Assembly: GCA_024762845.1 (NCBI GenBank)
Contig: JANTGQ010000091.1
Location: 1-6,130, forward strand
Reading direction: 5' to 3'
DNA: 6,130 nt
Origin: Nitratifractor sp.
Lineage (GTDB): Bacteria; Campylobacterota; Campylobacteria; Campylobacterales; Sulfurovaceae
Part shown: positions 1 to 5,629 of the stretch, piece by piece
Numbering within the stretch: the stretch's first letter is position 1
How the letters are laid out: every line of letters starts with the position of its first letter
The notes under the pieces: generated by a model
Told to the model about the DNA's origin: nothing
Seen by the model: only the letters and a program-made list of their open reading frames with translations
The model's database searches: none
Made by a program: the position numbers and the translations under genes

Positions 1-305
1 GTAGCTGTCGCTTCGCTATACTTTACATGCAGTGTCTCAAGCCCCCTGCGAAGTGGCGAATTATCCATACTTGGCAGGTCATCGTGTATCAAAGAGTATG
101 TATGAAAAATCTCTAACGCCAACGCCACCTGATAGCTCGACTCAACAAGCAGGGGCTCATACGCCTCTACTACCAAAAGTAGCAGTTGTGGGCGAAAGTG
201 TTTCCCATTTGCTGAGAGTATATACTCTATAGCCTCATTGTAGTGTGGATGAAAGCTCTGAATTTCCGGAACAGCGCTCTGTAAGTAATCTGCAAAATTT
301 TGCAT
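1..305 (-). CDS. ispA: Polyprenyl (farnesyl-type) diphosphate synthase, 5' part only
   Basis: Reading the minus strand from an ATG at 303-305 gives 101 complete codons with no stop before the left edge, so this is the N-terminal third or so of a gene whose end lies outside the window. The family condenses isopentenyl diphosphate with allylic diphosphates in the cytoplasm to make farnesyl or geranylgeranyl diphosphate for quinone, undecaprenol and related lipids. Visible marks are the GKHFRP isopentenyl-diphosphate-binding motif (residues 34-39), the first aspartate-rich motif DDLPSMD (75-81; the DDxxxxD form of bacterial type enzymes) and the following RRG (86-88). Tyr70, five residues before the first Asp of that motif, fits a short-chain (farnesyl-like) product, but length cannot be settled from a fragment. 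An AAGAGGG ribosome binding site lies 3 nt before the ATG. The second aspartate-rich motif is outside the window. Confidence 0.9.
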   Translation of the reverse strand, partial: MQNFADYLQSAVPEIQSFHPHYNEAIEYILSANGKHFRPQLLLLVVEAYEPLLVESSYQVALALEIFHTYSLIHDDLPSMDNSPLRRGLETLHVKYSEATA

Positions 306-335
306 ATGCCCTCTTGATAGATTATAATTGTTAGG

Positions 336-348
336 ATTATAACAAAAG
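336..348 (-). promoter_or_regulatory. Extended -10 promoter for ispA
   Basis: On the minus strand this reads CTTTTGTTATAAT: a perfect TATAAT (336-341) with an upstream TG one base away and a T run before it, which is the pattern usual for housekeeping promoters in Campylobacterota. Transcription would start near 329, giving a leader of roughly 24 nt to the ispA ATG. A second TATAAT lies at 321-326, but starting there would leave almost no leader. No experimental start is known to me; this is a motif call. Confidence 0.6.
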
Positions 349-353
349 TAAGG

Positions 354-359
354 TAAAAT
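354..359 (+). promoter_or_regulatory. Possible -10 box for the small membrane protein
   Basis: TAAAAT at 354-359 could serve as a -10 element with a start near 366, about 30 nt before the GTG start at 398. A rival is TATAAC at 338-343, which overlaps the opposite-strand ispA promoter. Neither has a convincing -35 or extended -10, so the choice is weak. Whichever is used, the 92 bp between the two divergent genes must hold both promoters. Confidence 0.3.
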
Positions 360-384
360 ACTGTAACAAATTTTTGAGCAAAAA

Positions 385-390
385 GGGGAG
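385..390 (+). promoter_or_regulatory. Ribosome binding site that fixes a GTG start
   Basis: GGGGAG lies 7 nt before the GTG at 398-400, an ideal distance. The reading frame is open further upstream to a TTG at 374, but that codon has no purine-rich site before it and would place this ribosome binding site inside the gene. The GTG is therefore the better start. Confidence 0.7.
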
Positions 391-397
391 AAAAATA

Positions 398-640
398 GTG
401 AATTTAGATATTATAAAAAAAGTTATTGCATTTTGCGCAGTTGGGATTTGGCTGATACTTCTATTTAAAATTTTTCAAGCCGGTGGAGATATGCAAGAGC
501 AACTGCCTAAGTGTATCTTTACAACAATTATCACATTTTCAATACTCACACTTCTCTTTAAAGGTATTGAGTATATAGAAAAAAGAGTGCTAACTAGGAG
601 ACTATCGGAGTCATCTAACAATATAGTGGTTAAGATTTAA
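398..640 (+). CDS. Small two-helix inner-membrane protein of unknown function
   Basis: This encodes an 80-residue protein starting at GTG, chosen because of the well-placed GGGGAG site. I do not recognise a family. Two hydrophobic stretches, about residues 8-26 (VIAFCAVGIWLILLFKIF) and about 40-56 (rich in I, T, L and F), look like membrane spans joined by a short loop of about 13 residues containing acidic and polar residues (GGDMQEQLPK). The N-terminus has a Lys pair (7-8) and the C-terminal tail is strongly basic (EKRVLTRR), so by the positive-inside rule both ends probably face the cytoplasm. There is no signal-peptide cleavage pattern and no catalytic motif. It is the only plus-strand gene here, divergent from ispA, and its last 11 bp overlap the end of aroK. 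Spurious translation is unlikely given the ribosome binding site and the clean two-span pattern, but conservation was not tested. Confidence 0.65.
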   Translation: MNLDIIKKVIAFCAVGIWLILLFKIFQAGGDMQEQLPKCIFTTIITFSILTLLFKGIEYIEKRVLTRRLSESSNNIVVKI

Positions 641-1148
641 CCTTACAGAGCTTTGCAATCTCTTTAATAGCTTTTTTCTCACCAAGTTCTTCTACATTTA
701 CAACATAGTGGGCAACTTTTTTATACTGCTTGCTTCTCTCTTTATAGAGTGCTTTTGCTTTTTTCAAGTCTTGAAAAAGTGGGCGTTTGGCAAACTTTGC
801 CTCGGCATTTGCAGAGTTTTTAAGACGATTATATATCCAATCAAAAGAGGCATCTAGCAGAACAACTTTACCAATCTTTTTAAGATTATTCACCTTATAA
901 AAGCCACCTCCACAGCTAATAAGAGTACCCTTTACACTCTTCTCTAGCCAGTCTGCAGTATCTTGTTCGAGTGCTCTAAAGTAATCTTCGCCAAACTTCT
1001 CAAATATTTTGCTTATTTTACGATTCTCTTTTGACTCTATCAAATCATCTGTATCTATATTATAAACGCCATACTCTTTAGCAAAGCTTCTTGCAAGTGT
1101 GCCTTTACCAACACCCATAAAACCTATTACTATAATGTTGTGTTTCAT
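630..1148 (-). CDS. aroK: Shikimate kinase
   Basis: This 172-residue cytoplasmic kinase phosphorylates the 3-hydroxyl of shikimate with ATP, the fifth step of the shikimate pathway to chorismate and aromatic amino acids. Visible marks are the P-loop GFMGVGKGT (residues 9-17), the IDTDD segment with Asp32 and Asp34 for Mg and shikimate, Phe57-Arg58 for shikimate binding, the CGGG turn (79-82), the lid KRPL (121-124) and the ERSKQY segment with Arg138 near the nucleotide. Length is normal for the family. The residue after the P-loop lysine is Gly16 where most shikimate kinases have Ser or Thr; the same GKGT form is normal in adenylate kinases, so activity is likely kept. The ATG has GAGGG 7 nt upstream. 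The gene ends tail to tail with the small membrane-protein gene, sharing 11 bp, with no terminator seen between them. Confidence 0.93.
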   Translation of the reverse strand: MKHNIIVIGFMGVGKGTLARSFAKEYGVYNIDTDDLIESKENRKISKIFEKFGEDYFRALEQDTADWLEKSVKGTLISCGGGFYKVNNLKKIGKVVLLDASFDWIYNRLKNSANAEAKFAKRPLFQDLKKAKALYKERSKQYKKVAHYVVNVEELGEKKAIKEIAKLCKVKS

Positions 1149-1221
1149 ACTTTAACCCTCATCTCTAACACTCTCTTTCTTGTACAAATAATGCAGTAAA
1201 CCCTACAGTCTTATGAAAAGA

Positions 1222-1227
1222 ATTATA
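1222..1227 (-). promoter_or_regulatory. Candidate -10 box for aroK
   Basis: The minus strand reads TATAAT here, with a predicted start near 1215 and a leader of about 67 nt to the aroK ATG. There is no extended TG and no clear -35, though the upstream stretch is T-rich, which is common in this phylum. The 99 bp gap to the DUF2853 gene carries no convincing terminator, so aroK may also be read from that gene's promoter. Confidence 0.4.
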
Positions 1228-1247
1228 TCGATAAGAGCTAAAAGATT

Positions 1248-1589
1248 CTATGCGTAGATATCTTCTCTCTTCGCCTCTTTTGCTAAGAGACCATAAAAAA
1301 GTGCTCTATATTTTTTACGGTTTGATGTACCAATGGCTACACAAACTCTCTGTATCATCTCATCAAGTGTTGCATTATCTTCTGTTAATCCAAGCTTCTT
1401 TTTTAAAAAGTTATTACGGATTCTATCTAACTCTGACTTATCACCACACGCTACAATCTCTGTATCTGCTCTATAGATTGCAGGTCCAAGAGATCTACAA
1501 ATTTTCGCAACGTACTCATCATCCAAACCAAGATTTAACTTTTTTGCCTCTGCTTGGTAGAGTGCAATTTTATCATCTAACTTACTCAT
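1248..1589 (-). CDS. DUF2853 family protein
   Basis: This is a 113-residue, soluble, charged protein with no signal peptide or membrane span. It matches my memory of the DUF2853 family, whose typical features are an N-terminal helix (about residues 3-20, alternating acidic, Lys and hydrophobic), a central conserved stretch (SLGPAIYRADTEIVACGDKS, 33-52), then FLKKKLGL (61-68), and a C-terminal SNRKKYRALFYGLLAKE helix (89-105) ending in IYA. The whole family is of this size, so the gene looks complete. The function is unknown; no catalytic set is obvious, and the many Lys and Arg residues could suit nucleic-acid or protein binding, which is only a guess. The start ATG has a strong GAGGAG site (1596-1601) 6 nt upstream. 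It seems to have its own promoter (extended -10 at 1620) and lies 99 bp before aroK. Confidence 0.85.
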   Translation of the reverse strand: MSKLDDKIALYQAEAKKLNLGLDDEYVAKICRSLGPAIYRADTEIVACGDKSELDRIRNNFLKKKLGLTEDNATLDEMIQRVCVAIGTSNRKKYRALFYGLLAKEAKREDIYA

Positions 1590-1619
1590 TTTATACTCCT
1601 CGTACTGTTAATATTTATG

Positions 1620-1649
1620 ATTATAGCATTTATAGTAAGAAAAAATCAA
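1620..1649 (-). promoter_or_regulatory. Promoter of the DUF2853 gene
   Basis: On the minus strand there is a perfect TATAAT (1620-1625) with an extended TG at 1627-1628, and a TTGATT (1644-1649) 18 nt upstream as a fair -35 box. Beyond it, 1650-1679 is almost pure A/T with an A8 run on the minus strand, resembling an UP element. The predicted start near 1613 gives a leader of about 23 nt carrying the GAGGAG site. This is the best-formed promoter in the window by motif. Confidence 0.65.
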
Positions 1650-1697
1650 ATTATATTTCTATTTTAAATATTTTTTTTAGTGGATCTCTTAAGGGAA

Positions 1698-1727
1698 CCT
1701 CTAATAAGAGGCAATATTGCACCTCTT
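1698..1727. repeat. Overlapping inverted repeats between queF and the DUF2853 gene
   Basis: On the plus strand CCTCT (1698-1702) pairs with AGAGG (1707-1711) around an AATA loop, while AAGAGG (1706-1711) can instead pair with CCTCTT (1722-1727) around a 10 nt loop. A perfect 10 bp palindrome, GCAATATTGC, sits at 1711-1720. The two hairpins share the central AGAGG and so exclude each other. The position after the queF stop would suit a terminator for gyrB-queF, but no U tract follows either stem, so a canonical intrinsic terminator is not supported. It could be an RNA 3'-end stabiliser, a weak terminator or a protein site. Confidence 0.35.
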
Positions 1728-1754
1728 CTCGGTTAGTCTGCGTTTAGGGGAGTA

Positions 1755-2132
1755 TTACATCTTCTCGCTATCAACTGTAATAACAGTGTGTACATTTCCT
1801 CTTGGGTTAAAATCTGCTACGAGCTTCATCCATTTTGGCTGTAACTTTGCAAAAAGTGTATCAAAAATCTCATTTGCACTATTCTCATGGCTAATGTATC
1901 TATTTGCAAAACTATTAATATAGAGTTTAAGGGCTTTAAGTTCTATCACTTTCTCATTTGGAGTATAACTTAGTTTCAGCACTGCAAAGTCCGGGTATCC
2001 AGAACGCGGGCACTTACACATAAACTCCGGAAGCTCAATATCTATAATATAACTCTTTTTATGTTCGTTTGGCCAATAGTGTTCGCTTGACTCTATATCG
2101 AACTCGACTATCTCTTTTTCACCATATTTCAT
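1755..2132 (-). CDS. queF: NADPH-dependent 7-cyano-7-deazaguanine reductase, QueF type I
   Basis: This 125-residue cytoplasmic enzyme reduces the nitrile of preQ0 to the amine of preQ1 with two NADPH, late in the synthesis of the queuosine base placed at tRNA position 34. It belongs to the short, single-domain tunnelling-fold type. Visible marks are the catalytic Cys41 in CKCPRSGYPD with the partner Asp48, the QueF signature ELKALKLY (64-71) that binds NADPH, His82-Glu83 in SHENS for substrate recognition, and FNPRGNVHT (108-116). A second cysteine, Cys39, lies two residues before the catalytic one, and a CxCP or CCCP pattern here is familiar from Campylobacter-type QueF. The ATG follows the gyrB stop by 12 bp, and its AAGGG site begins right at that stop, so the two genes almost certainly share a transcript. 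Confidence 0.96.
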   Translation of the reverse strand: MKYGEKEIVEFDIESSEHYWPNEHKKSYIIDIELPEFMCKCPRSGYPDFAVLKLSYTPNEKVIELKALKLYINSFANRYISHENSANEIFDTLFAKLQPKWMKLVADFNPRGNVHTVITVDSEKM

Positions 2133-2144
2133 CTCAATTACCCT

Positions 2145-4463
2145 TTATACATCAAGGTGCTTAACATCTTTTGCATGTGTCTCTATGTAGTTTCGGCGTG
2201 GTTCAACCTCATCCCCCATAAAGAGTGTAAATGCCTCGCTTGCAACATCAAAATCCTCTATCTGTACACGAAGCAATCTTCTATTAGTTGGCTCCATTGT
2301 AGTCTCCCAAAGCTGCTCGGGGTTCATCTCTCCAAGTCCTTTATATCTTTGGATATATGCTCCCTTTTTCGCAGCCTCTTCGATTTTTACTAAATCTTCA
2401 AGCAGGTCTCTACCCTCAAGCTCTTCATTTACAAACTCTTTTATCTTTTGGTAAATATAGATAGCTTCATTATAGTGCGGGCTTGTAAAGAGATTATCAT
2501 CAACTACTAGCTCCTCTAACCCTTCACTTGTCTGCACATAGTAGTGAATTTTCTCTTCATCAACAAATCTATTTAAAATGTTGTAACCAAGCTCTGCTAT
2601 CTTCTTCTCTAGCGAAGCAGCTAAGTCACTATTGCTCTCGCCGGCAATATCTGGATTCTCAATCATATATTGTAAAATCTCAGGCATCGCAAAACGTTTC
2701 TCAAGCTCGTTAAGCGTTAGTTGATAGTATGCAACAAGCTTATAGAGTGCAATCTTGTCATTATCACCTAGAGTCTCTAGACCCACAGCTTCAATCCCAC
2801 GCTCAATCATAAAGTCTTTAAGTGCCTTATCATCTTTTAAATAAGTTTCGTTTTTACCCTTTTTATATCTATAAAGCGGCGGCTGCGCAATATAAAGATA
2901 CCCATTCTCAACAACCGGGCGCAAAAATCTAAAGAAGAATGTCATCAACAGTGTCTGAATATGGCTTCCGTCAACATCGGCATCGGTCATAATAATAATT
3001 TTATGGTAGCGTAGCTTCTCTTCGTTAAACTCATCGCCAATACCACAGCCAAGGGCTGTAATCATATTTTTTATCTCATCAGAGCGTAAAATCTTCTCTA
3101 ATCTCGCCTTCTCGACATTTAAAATCTTACCCTTGAGTGGTAAAATTGCCTGGAACACTCTATCTCGCCCCTGTTTTGCAGAACCGCCCGCAGAGTCCCC
3201 TTCCACAAGGTAAAGCTCGCTCTCTGCAGGGTCTTTACTTTGGCAATCTGCCAGCTTTCCAGGCAGTGTACCAACGCCCATAGAGTCTTTACGTTTTACT
3301 AAATCTTTAGCTCTCTTTGCAGCTTCTCGCCCCTTTGCTGCTAAAAGGACTTGTGCCATAATAGCTTTTGCCTCAAGAGGGTTCTCTTCGAGGTACTTAT
3401 TTATCTTCTCATAGATAAACTTCTGTACGAGTGGGCGTACATAGCTACTTCCAAGCTTCCCTTTTGTCTGCCCTTCAAACTGTGGCTCAGGCACTCTTAC
3501 AGAAACAATTGCAACTAATCCCTCTCTAGTATCGTCGCCACTTATCTTTGTATTTTTCTCTTTCGCATTTGCATTCTTAGAGATATAGTTAGAGATAGCA
3601 CGTGTCAAACCAGCTCTAAAACCAGCTTCGTGTGACCCACCCTCGATTGTCTTAATATTATTTACAAAACTATAGACCTTGTCGCTGTCAGCATTTTGAT
3701 ATCTAAAAGAGATATCCATCTCAATATCATCAGCCGCGCCCTCAAAAAGTTGTGCAGAACTAAGTGGCTCTTTTTTCGTTAAATCCTCAACAAACTGCCC
3801 AATTCCGCCTTCGAAATGGAAAGTCTCTTGTGTTCCGTCATGCTCATCTTTAAAGATAATTTTAATTTTAGGGTTTAGATAGGCAAGCTCTTTAAATCTG
3901 GTTGTTAGAATCTCTTTTTTAAACTCTACAGTTTCAGTAAAAATAGTCGCATCTGGCCAAAACTCTATTCTTGTTCCAGTTTTTCTAGGGCTAGTTCCAG
4001 TTATCTCAAGGGGAGTTTGTGGTATCCCCTTCTCAAACCACTGCTCATGTATATTGCCGTCACGAAAGATTGTCATATGCAGCTTACCAGAGAGGGCATT
4101 TACAACCGAAACACCAACACCATGCAGACCACCAGAGACTTTATATGTATCTTTATCAAACTTACCACCAGCGTGTAAAACAGTCAAAACAACTGTAGCT
4201 GCAGATATCTTCTCAGTAGGGTGCTCAGCTACTGGAATACCACGACCATTATCTTCAATAATTGCAGAACCATCAGCTGTAAGTGTTACACGGATGGTAT
4301 CACAATACCCCGCCATCGCCTCATCGATAGAGTTATCAACAACCTCATAAACAAGGTGGTGTAACCCTTTAGAAGATGTATCACCAATATACATCCCCGG
4401 GCGCTTACGAACAGCCTCTAAGCCTTTTAAAACTTTAATATTACTAGCACCATAATCTGCCAT
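2145..4463 (-). CDS. gyrB: DNA gyrase subunit B
   Basis: This is the full-length ATPase subunit of DNA gyrase (772 residues), which with GyrA introduces negative supercoils. In order it has the GHKL ATPase domain (about 1-215) with catalytic Glu40, Asn44, Asp71 in EDNGRGIPV and the GGLHGVG loop (111-117); the transducer domain (about 216-390) with the QTKGKLG loop around Lys334; and the TOPRIM domain with EGDSAGG (421-427) and DADVDGSH (494-501), whose acidic residues bind Mg for DNA cleavage. A region of about 150 residues (roughly 545-700) interrupts TOPRIM and the tail, and QRYKGLGEMNPEQLW (705-719) closes the protein. The bipartite length is usual for Campylobacterota. The ATG has GGAG (4470-4473) 6 nt upstream. 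queF follows after 12 bp. Upstream is tsaD, not dnaN. Confidence 0.98.
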   Translation of the reverse strand: MADYGASNIKVLKGLEAVRKRPGMYIGDTSSKGLHHLVYEVVDNSIDEAMAGYCDTIRVTLTADGSAIIEDNGRGIPVAEHPTEKISAATVVLTVLHAGGKFDKDTYKVSGGLHGVGVSVVNALSGKLHMTIFRDGNIHEQWFEKGIPQTPLEITGTSPRKTGTRIEFWPDATIFTETVEFKKEILTTRFKELAYLNPKIKIIFKDEHDGTQETFHFEGGIGQFVEDLTKKEPLSSAQLFEGAADDIEMDISFRYQNADSDKVYSFVNNIKTIEGGSHEAGFRAGLTRAISNYISKNANAKEKNTKISGDDTREGLVAIVSVRVPEPQFEGQTKGKLGSSYVRPLVQKFIYEKINKYLEENPLEAKAIMAQVLLAAKGREAAKRAKDLVKRKDSMGVGTLPGKLADCQSKDPAESELYLVEGDSAGGSAKQGRDRVFQAILPLKGKILNVEKARLEKILRSDEIKNMITALGCGIGDEFNEEKLRYHKIIIMTDADVDGSHIQTLLMTFFFRFLRPVVENGYLYIAQPPLYRYKKGKNETYLKDDKALKDFMIERGIEAVGLETLGDNDKIALYKLVAYYQLTLNELEKRFAMPEILQYMIENPDIAGESNSDLAASLEKKIAELGYNILNRFVDEEKIHYYVQTSEGLEELVVDDNLFTSPHYNEAIYIYQKIKEFVNEELEGRDLLEDLVKIEEAAKKGAYIQRYKGLGEMNPEQLWETTMEPTNRRLLRVQIEDFDVASEAFTLFMGDEVEPRRNYIETHAKDVKHLDV

Positions 4464-4483
4464 TATCTACTCCGATAAAAATT

Positions 4484-4492
4484 GTTATACCA
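4484..4492 (-). promoter_or_regulatory. Possible proximal extended -10 promoter of gyrB
   Basis: The minus strand reads TGGTATAAC: a near-consensus -10 (5 of 6) with an extended TG. It would start transcription near 4477, leaving a leader of only about 14 nt that still holds the GGAG site at 4470-4473. It could act as a second gyrB promoter beside the one at 4528. Confidence 0.35.
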
Positions 4493-4527
4493 AATCAAAT
4501 TTAAATGATATATGATAAATAGTTTAG

Positions 4528-4533
4528 ATTATA
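4528..4533 (-). promoter_or_regulatory. Candidate main -10 box of gyrB
   Basis: A perfect TATAAT on the minus strand, with a predicted start near 4521 and a leader of about 58 nt that is nearly all A/T. The bases just upstream are GGG, so there is no extended TG, and no good -35 box is seen at 16-18 nt. The upstream side is taken up by the inverted repeat at 4534-4565, so a regulator or a DNA structure there could affect use of this box. Confidence 0.5.
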
Positions 4534-4565
4534 CCCAATTAGTGCTAAGAAATCGCTAATTTGGG
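4534..4565. repeat. Imperfect inverted repeat in the tsaD-gyrB gap
   Basis: On the plus strand CCC (4534-4536) plus AATTAGTG (4537-4544) pairs with CGCTAATT (4554-4561) plus GGG (4563-4565), leaving a single bulged T (4562), one G-T wobble and a 9 nt loop: 11 pairs in all. It ends exactly where the gyrB -10 hexamer begins and lies 20 bp after the tsaD stop. In RNA on the minus strand it is followed by UAUAAUCUAAAC, not a U run, so it is a poor intrinsic terminator for tsaD. It could equally be an operator covering the -35 to -10 spacer of gyrB. Function is inference. Confidence 0.45.
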
Positions 4566-4585
4566 AGATTCTCTCTAACCCGGTC

Positions 4586-5608
4586 TTACTGAAGTTTAGA
4601 GCCAACCTGCAGCTGCTTTGTTGCGCCAACTTTAAGCGTATCAATAGTATCAAAATCTCCACCTCTTAGTGACTCAACAGCCGCGCGCCCAATCATCGCT
4701 GCATTATCAGAGGTAAAGCGCAAGTCAACTTCGTGCATTTTCATTCCAAATTCGCCACAAAGCTTTTCGAAACCACTCTTTATATAGGCATTTGCGCTTA
4801 CACCACCAACTATCGCAAAATCTTTCGCATTTACCTTTTTAAAAACCCGTTTACTCTTTTGCAAAAGATGCAGCAAAACAGAGCGCTCAAATGCAGCTGC
4901 AATGTCGCACTTATCCTGCTCGCTCATCTCTCCAGACTTCTCTAACGCCTCTATCTGCAGCCGCACCGCATTCTTAAGCCCCGAAAGCGAAAAGGCAACT
5001 AAAGCAGAGTTTTGCATCGGTATCGGAAGCGTAAAACGCTTCGCATCTCCCCGTTTTGCCATCTTCTCAATAATCGGTCCCCCTGGATACCCAAGCCCAA
5101 GCATCTTCGCTACCTTATCGTATGCTTCTCCGACACTATCGTCAATTGTAGTAGCAAGTACGGTAATATCGTTATACTCTTTTACCATCAAAAGCTGCGT
5201 ATGCCCACCCGAGAGCAGTAAAACAAGCATCGGCAACTGCACCTCTTTTTCGATAAAAAGAGAGTATATATGCCCCTTCAGGTGGTTTACCCCAATAATA
5301 GGAACCTCAAGCAAAGCCGCAACTGCCTTTGCCATTATCACCCCCTCATGGAGCGAAACAGAGAGCCCAGGGTGCGTGGTAACTGCCACCGCCTCTATAT
5401 CTTTAAAGTATGGCTTAAAACCCTCTAAAAGTTTTGGCAGAGCAACCGCATGCATCCGGCTAGCAAGCTCTGGCACAACACCGCCATAGCGACTATGCTC
5501 CAACTCCTGCGAAACTTTTTTATGTGCTACAAGCTGCAGTGTTTTACTATCTGTCAAGGCTATAGAGCTGTCATCACAACTGCTCTCTATACTCAAAATC
5601 AATCCCAC
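4586..5608 (-). CDS. tsaD: tRNA N6-adenosine threonylcarbamoyltransferase
   Basis: TsaD, working with TsaB and TsaE, moves the threonylcarbamoyl group from the TsaC-made adenylate to A37 of tRNAs that read ANN codons, giving t6A. It is a cytoplasmic ASKHA-fold protein; 340 residues is the normal length. Visible marks are the N-terminal IESSCDDSSIA (7-17), HSRYGGVVPELASRMH (38-53), the metal ligands His109 and His113 in NHLKGHI, LLSGGHTQL (131-139), the DDSVGEAYDKVAKMLG block (156-171) with YPGGP (174-178), FSLSGLKNAV (206-215), GGVSANAYI (268-276) and SDNAAMIG (300-307) with the third metal ligand Asp301. The start is GTG (5606-5608), with AAGGA 5 nt upstream and no in-frame ATG nearby that would keep the IESS strand. 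It lies 21 bp after the hydrolase gene, whose transcript it likely shares. TsaB and TsaE are not in the window. Confidence 0.96.
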   Translation of the reverse strand: MGLILSIESSCDDSSIALTDSKTLQLVAHKKVSQELEHSRYGGVVPELASRMHAVALPKLLEGFKPYFKDIEAVAVTTHPGLSVSLHEGVIMAKAVAALLEVPIIGVNHLKGHIYSLFIEKEVQLPMLVLLLSGGHTQLLMVKEYNDITVLATTIDDSVGEAYDKVAKMLGLGYPGGPIIEKMAKRGDAKRFTLPIPMQNSALVAFSLSGLKNAVRLQIEALEKSGEMSEQDKCDIAAAFERSVLLHLLQKSKRVFKKVNAKDFAIVGGVSANAYIKSGFEKLCGEFGMKMHEVDLRFTSDNAAMIGRAAVESLRGGDFDTIDTLKVGATKQLQVGSKLQ

Positions 5609-5629
5609 TCTCTTCCTTTACTAAAACTT

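Noticed and set aside
32..232. 66-codon plus-strand open frame at the left edge
   Set aside because: Antisense to the ispA fragment, which carries the DDLPSMD and GKHFRP motifs; no independent support.
1146..1164. Tiny ATG frame (MRVKV) whose TGA overlaps the aroK ATG, as a leader peptide
   Set aside because: Only five codons, no ribosome binding site of its own and no attenuator-like run of regulatory codons; the overlap is probably chance.
1671..1679. T8 run on the plus strand as an intrinsic terminator
   Set aside because: No G/C-rich stem precedes it on the plus strand. On the minus strand it forms an A-rich tract upstream of the DUF2853 promoter, where an UP-like role fits better.
1250..1747. 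165-codon plus-strand open frame across the DUF2853 gene and the gap to queF
   Set aside because: Mostly antisense to a recognised gene, Tyr/Leu/His-rich without domain features, and it begins at the stop region of the opposite gene with no ribosome binding site.
4054..4350. 98-codon plus-strand open frame inside gyrB
   Set aside because: Antisense to the GHKL ATPase domain of gyrB; composition reflects reversed codons.
4902..5489. Long open frame of 195 codons on the plus strand inside tsaD
   Set aside because: It lies wholly antisense to tsaD, whose motifs are unmistakable. The protein is Ser/Pro/Cys-rich low-complexity with no family features and no ribosome binding site; it is a shadow of the coding strand.
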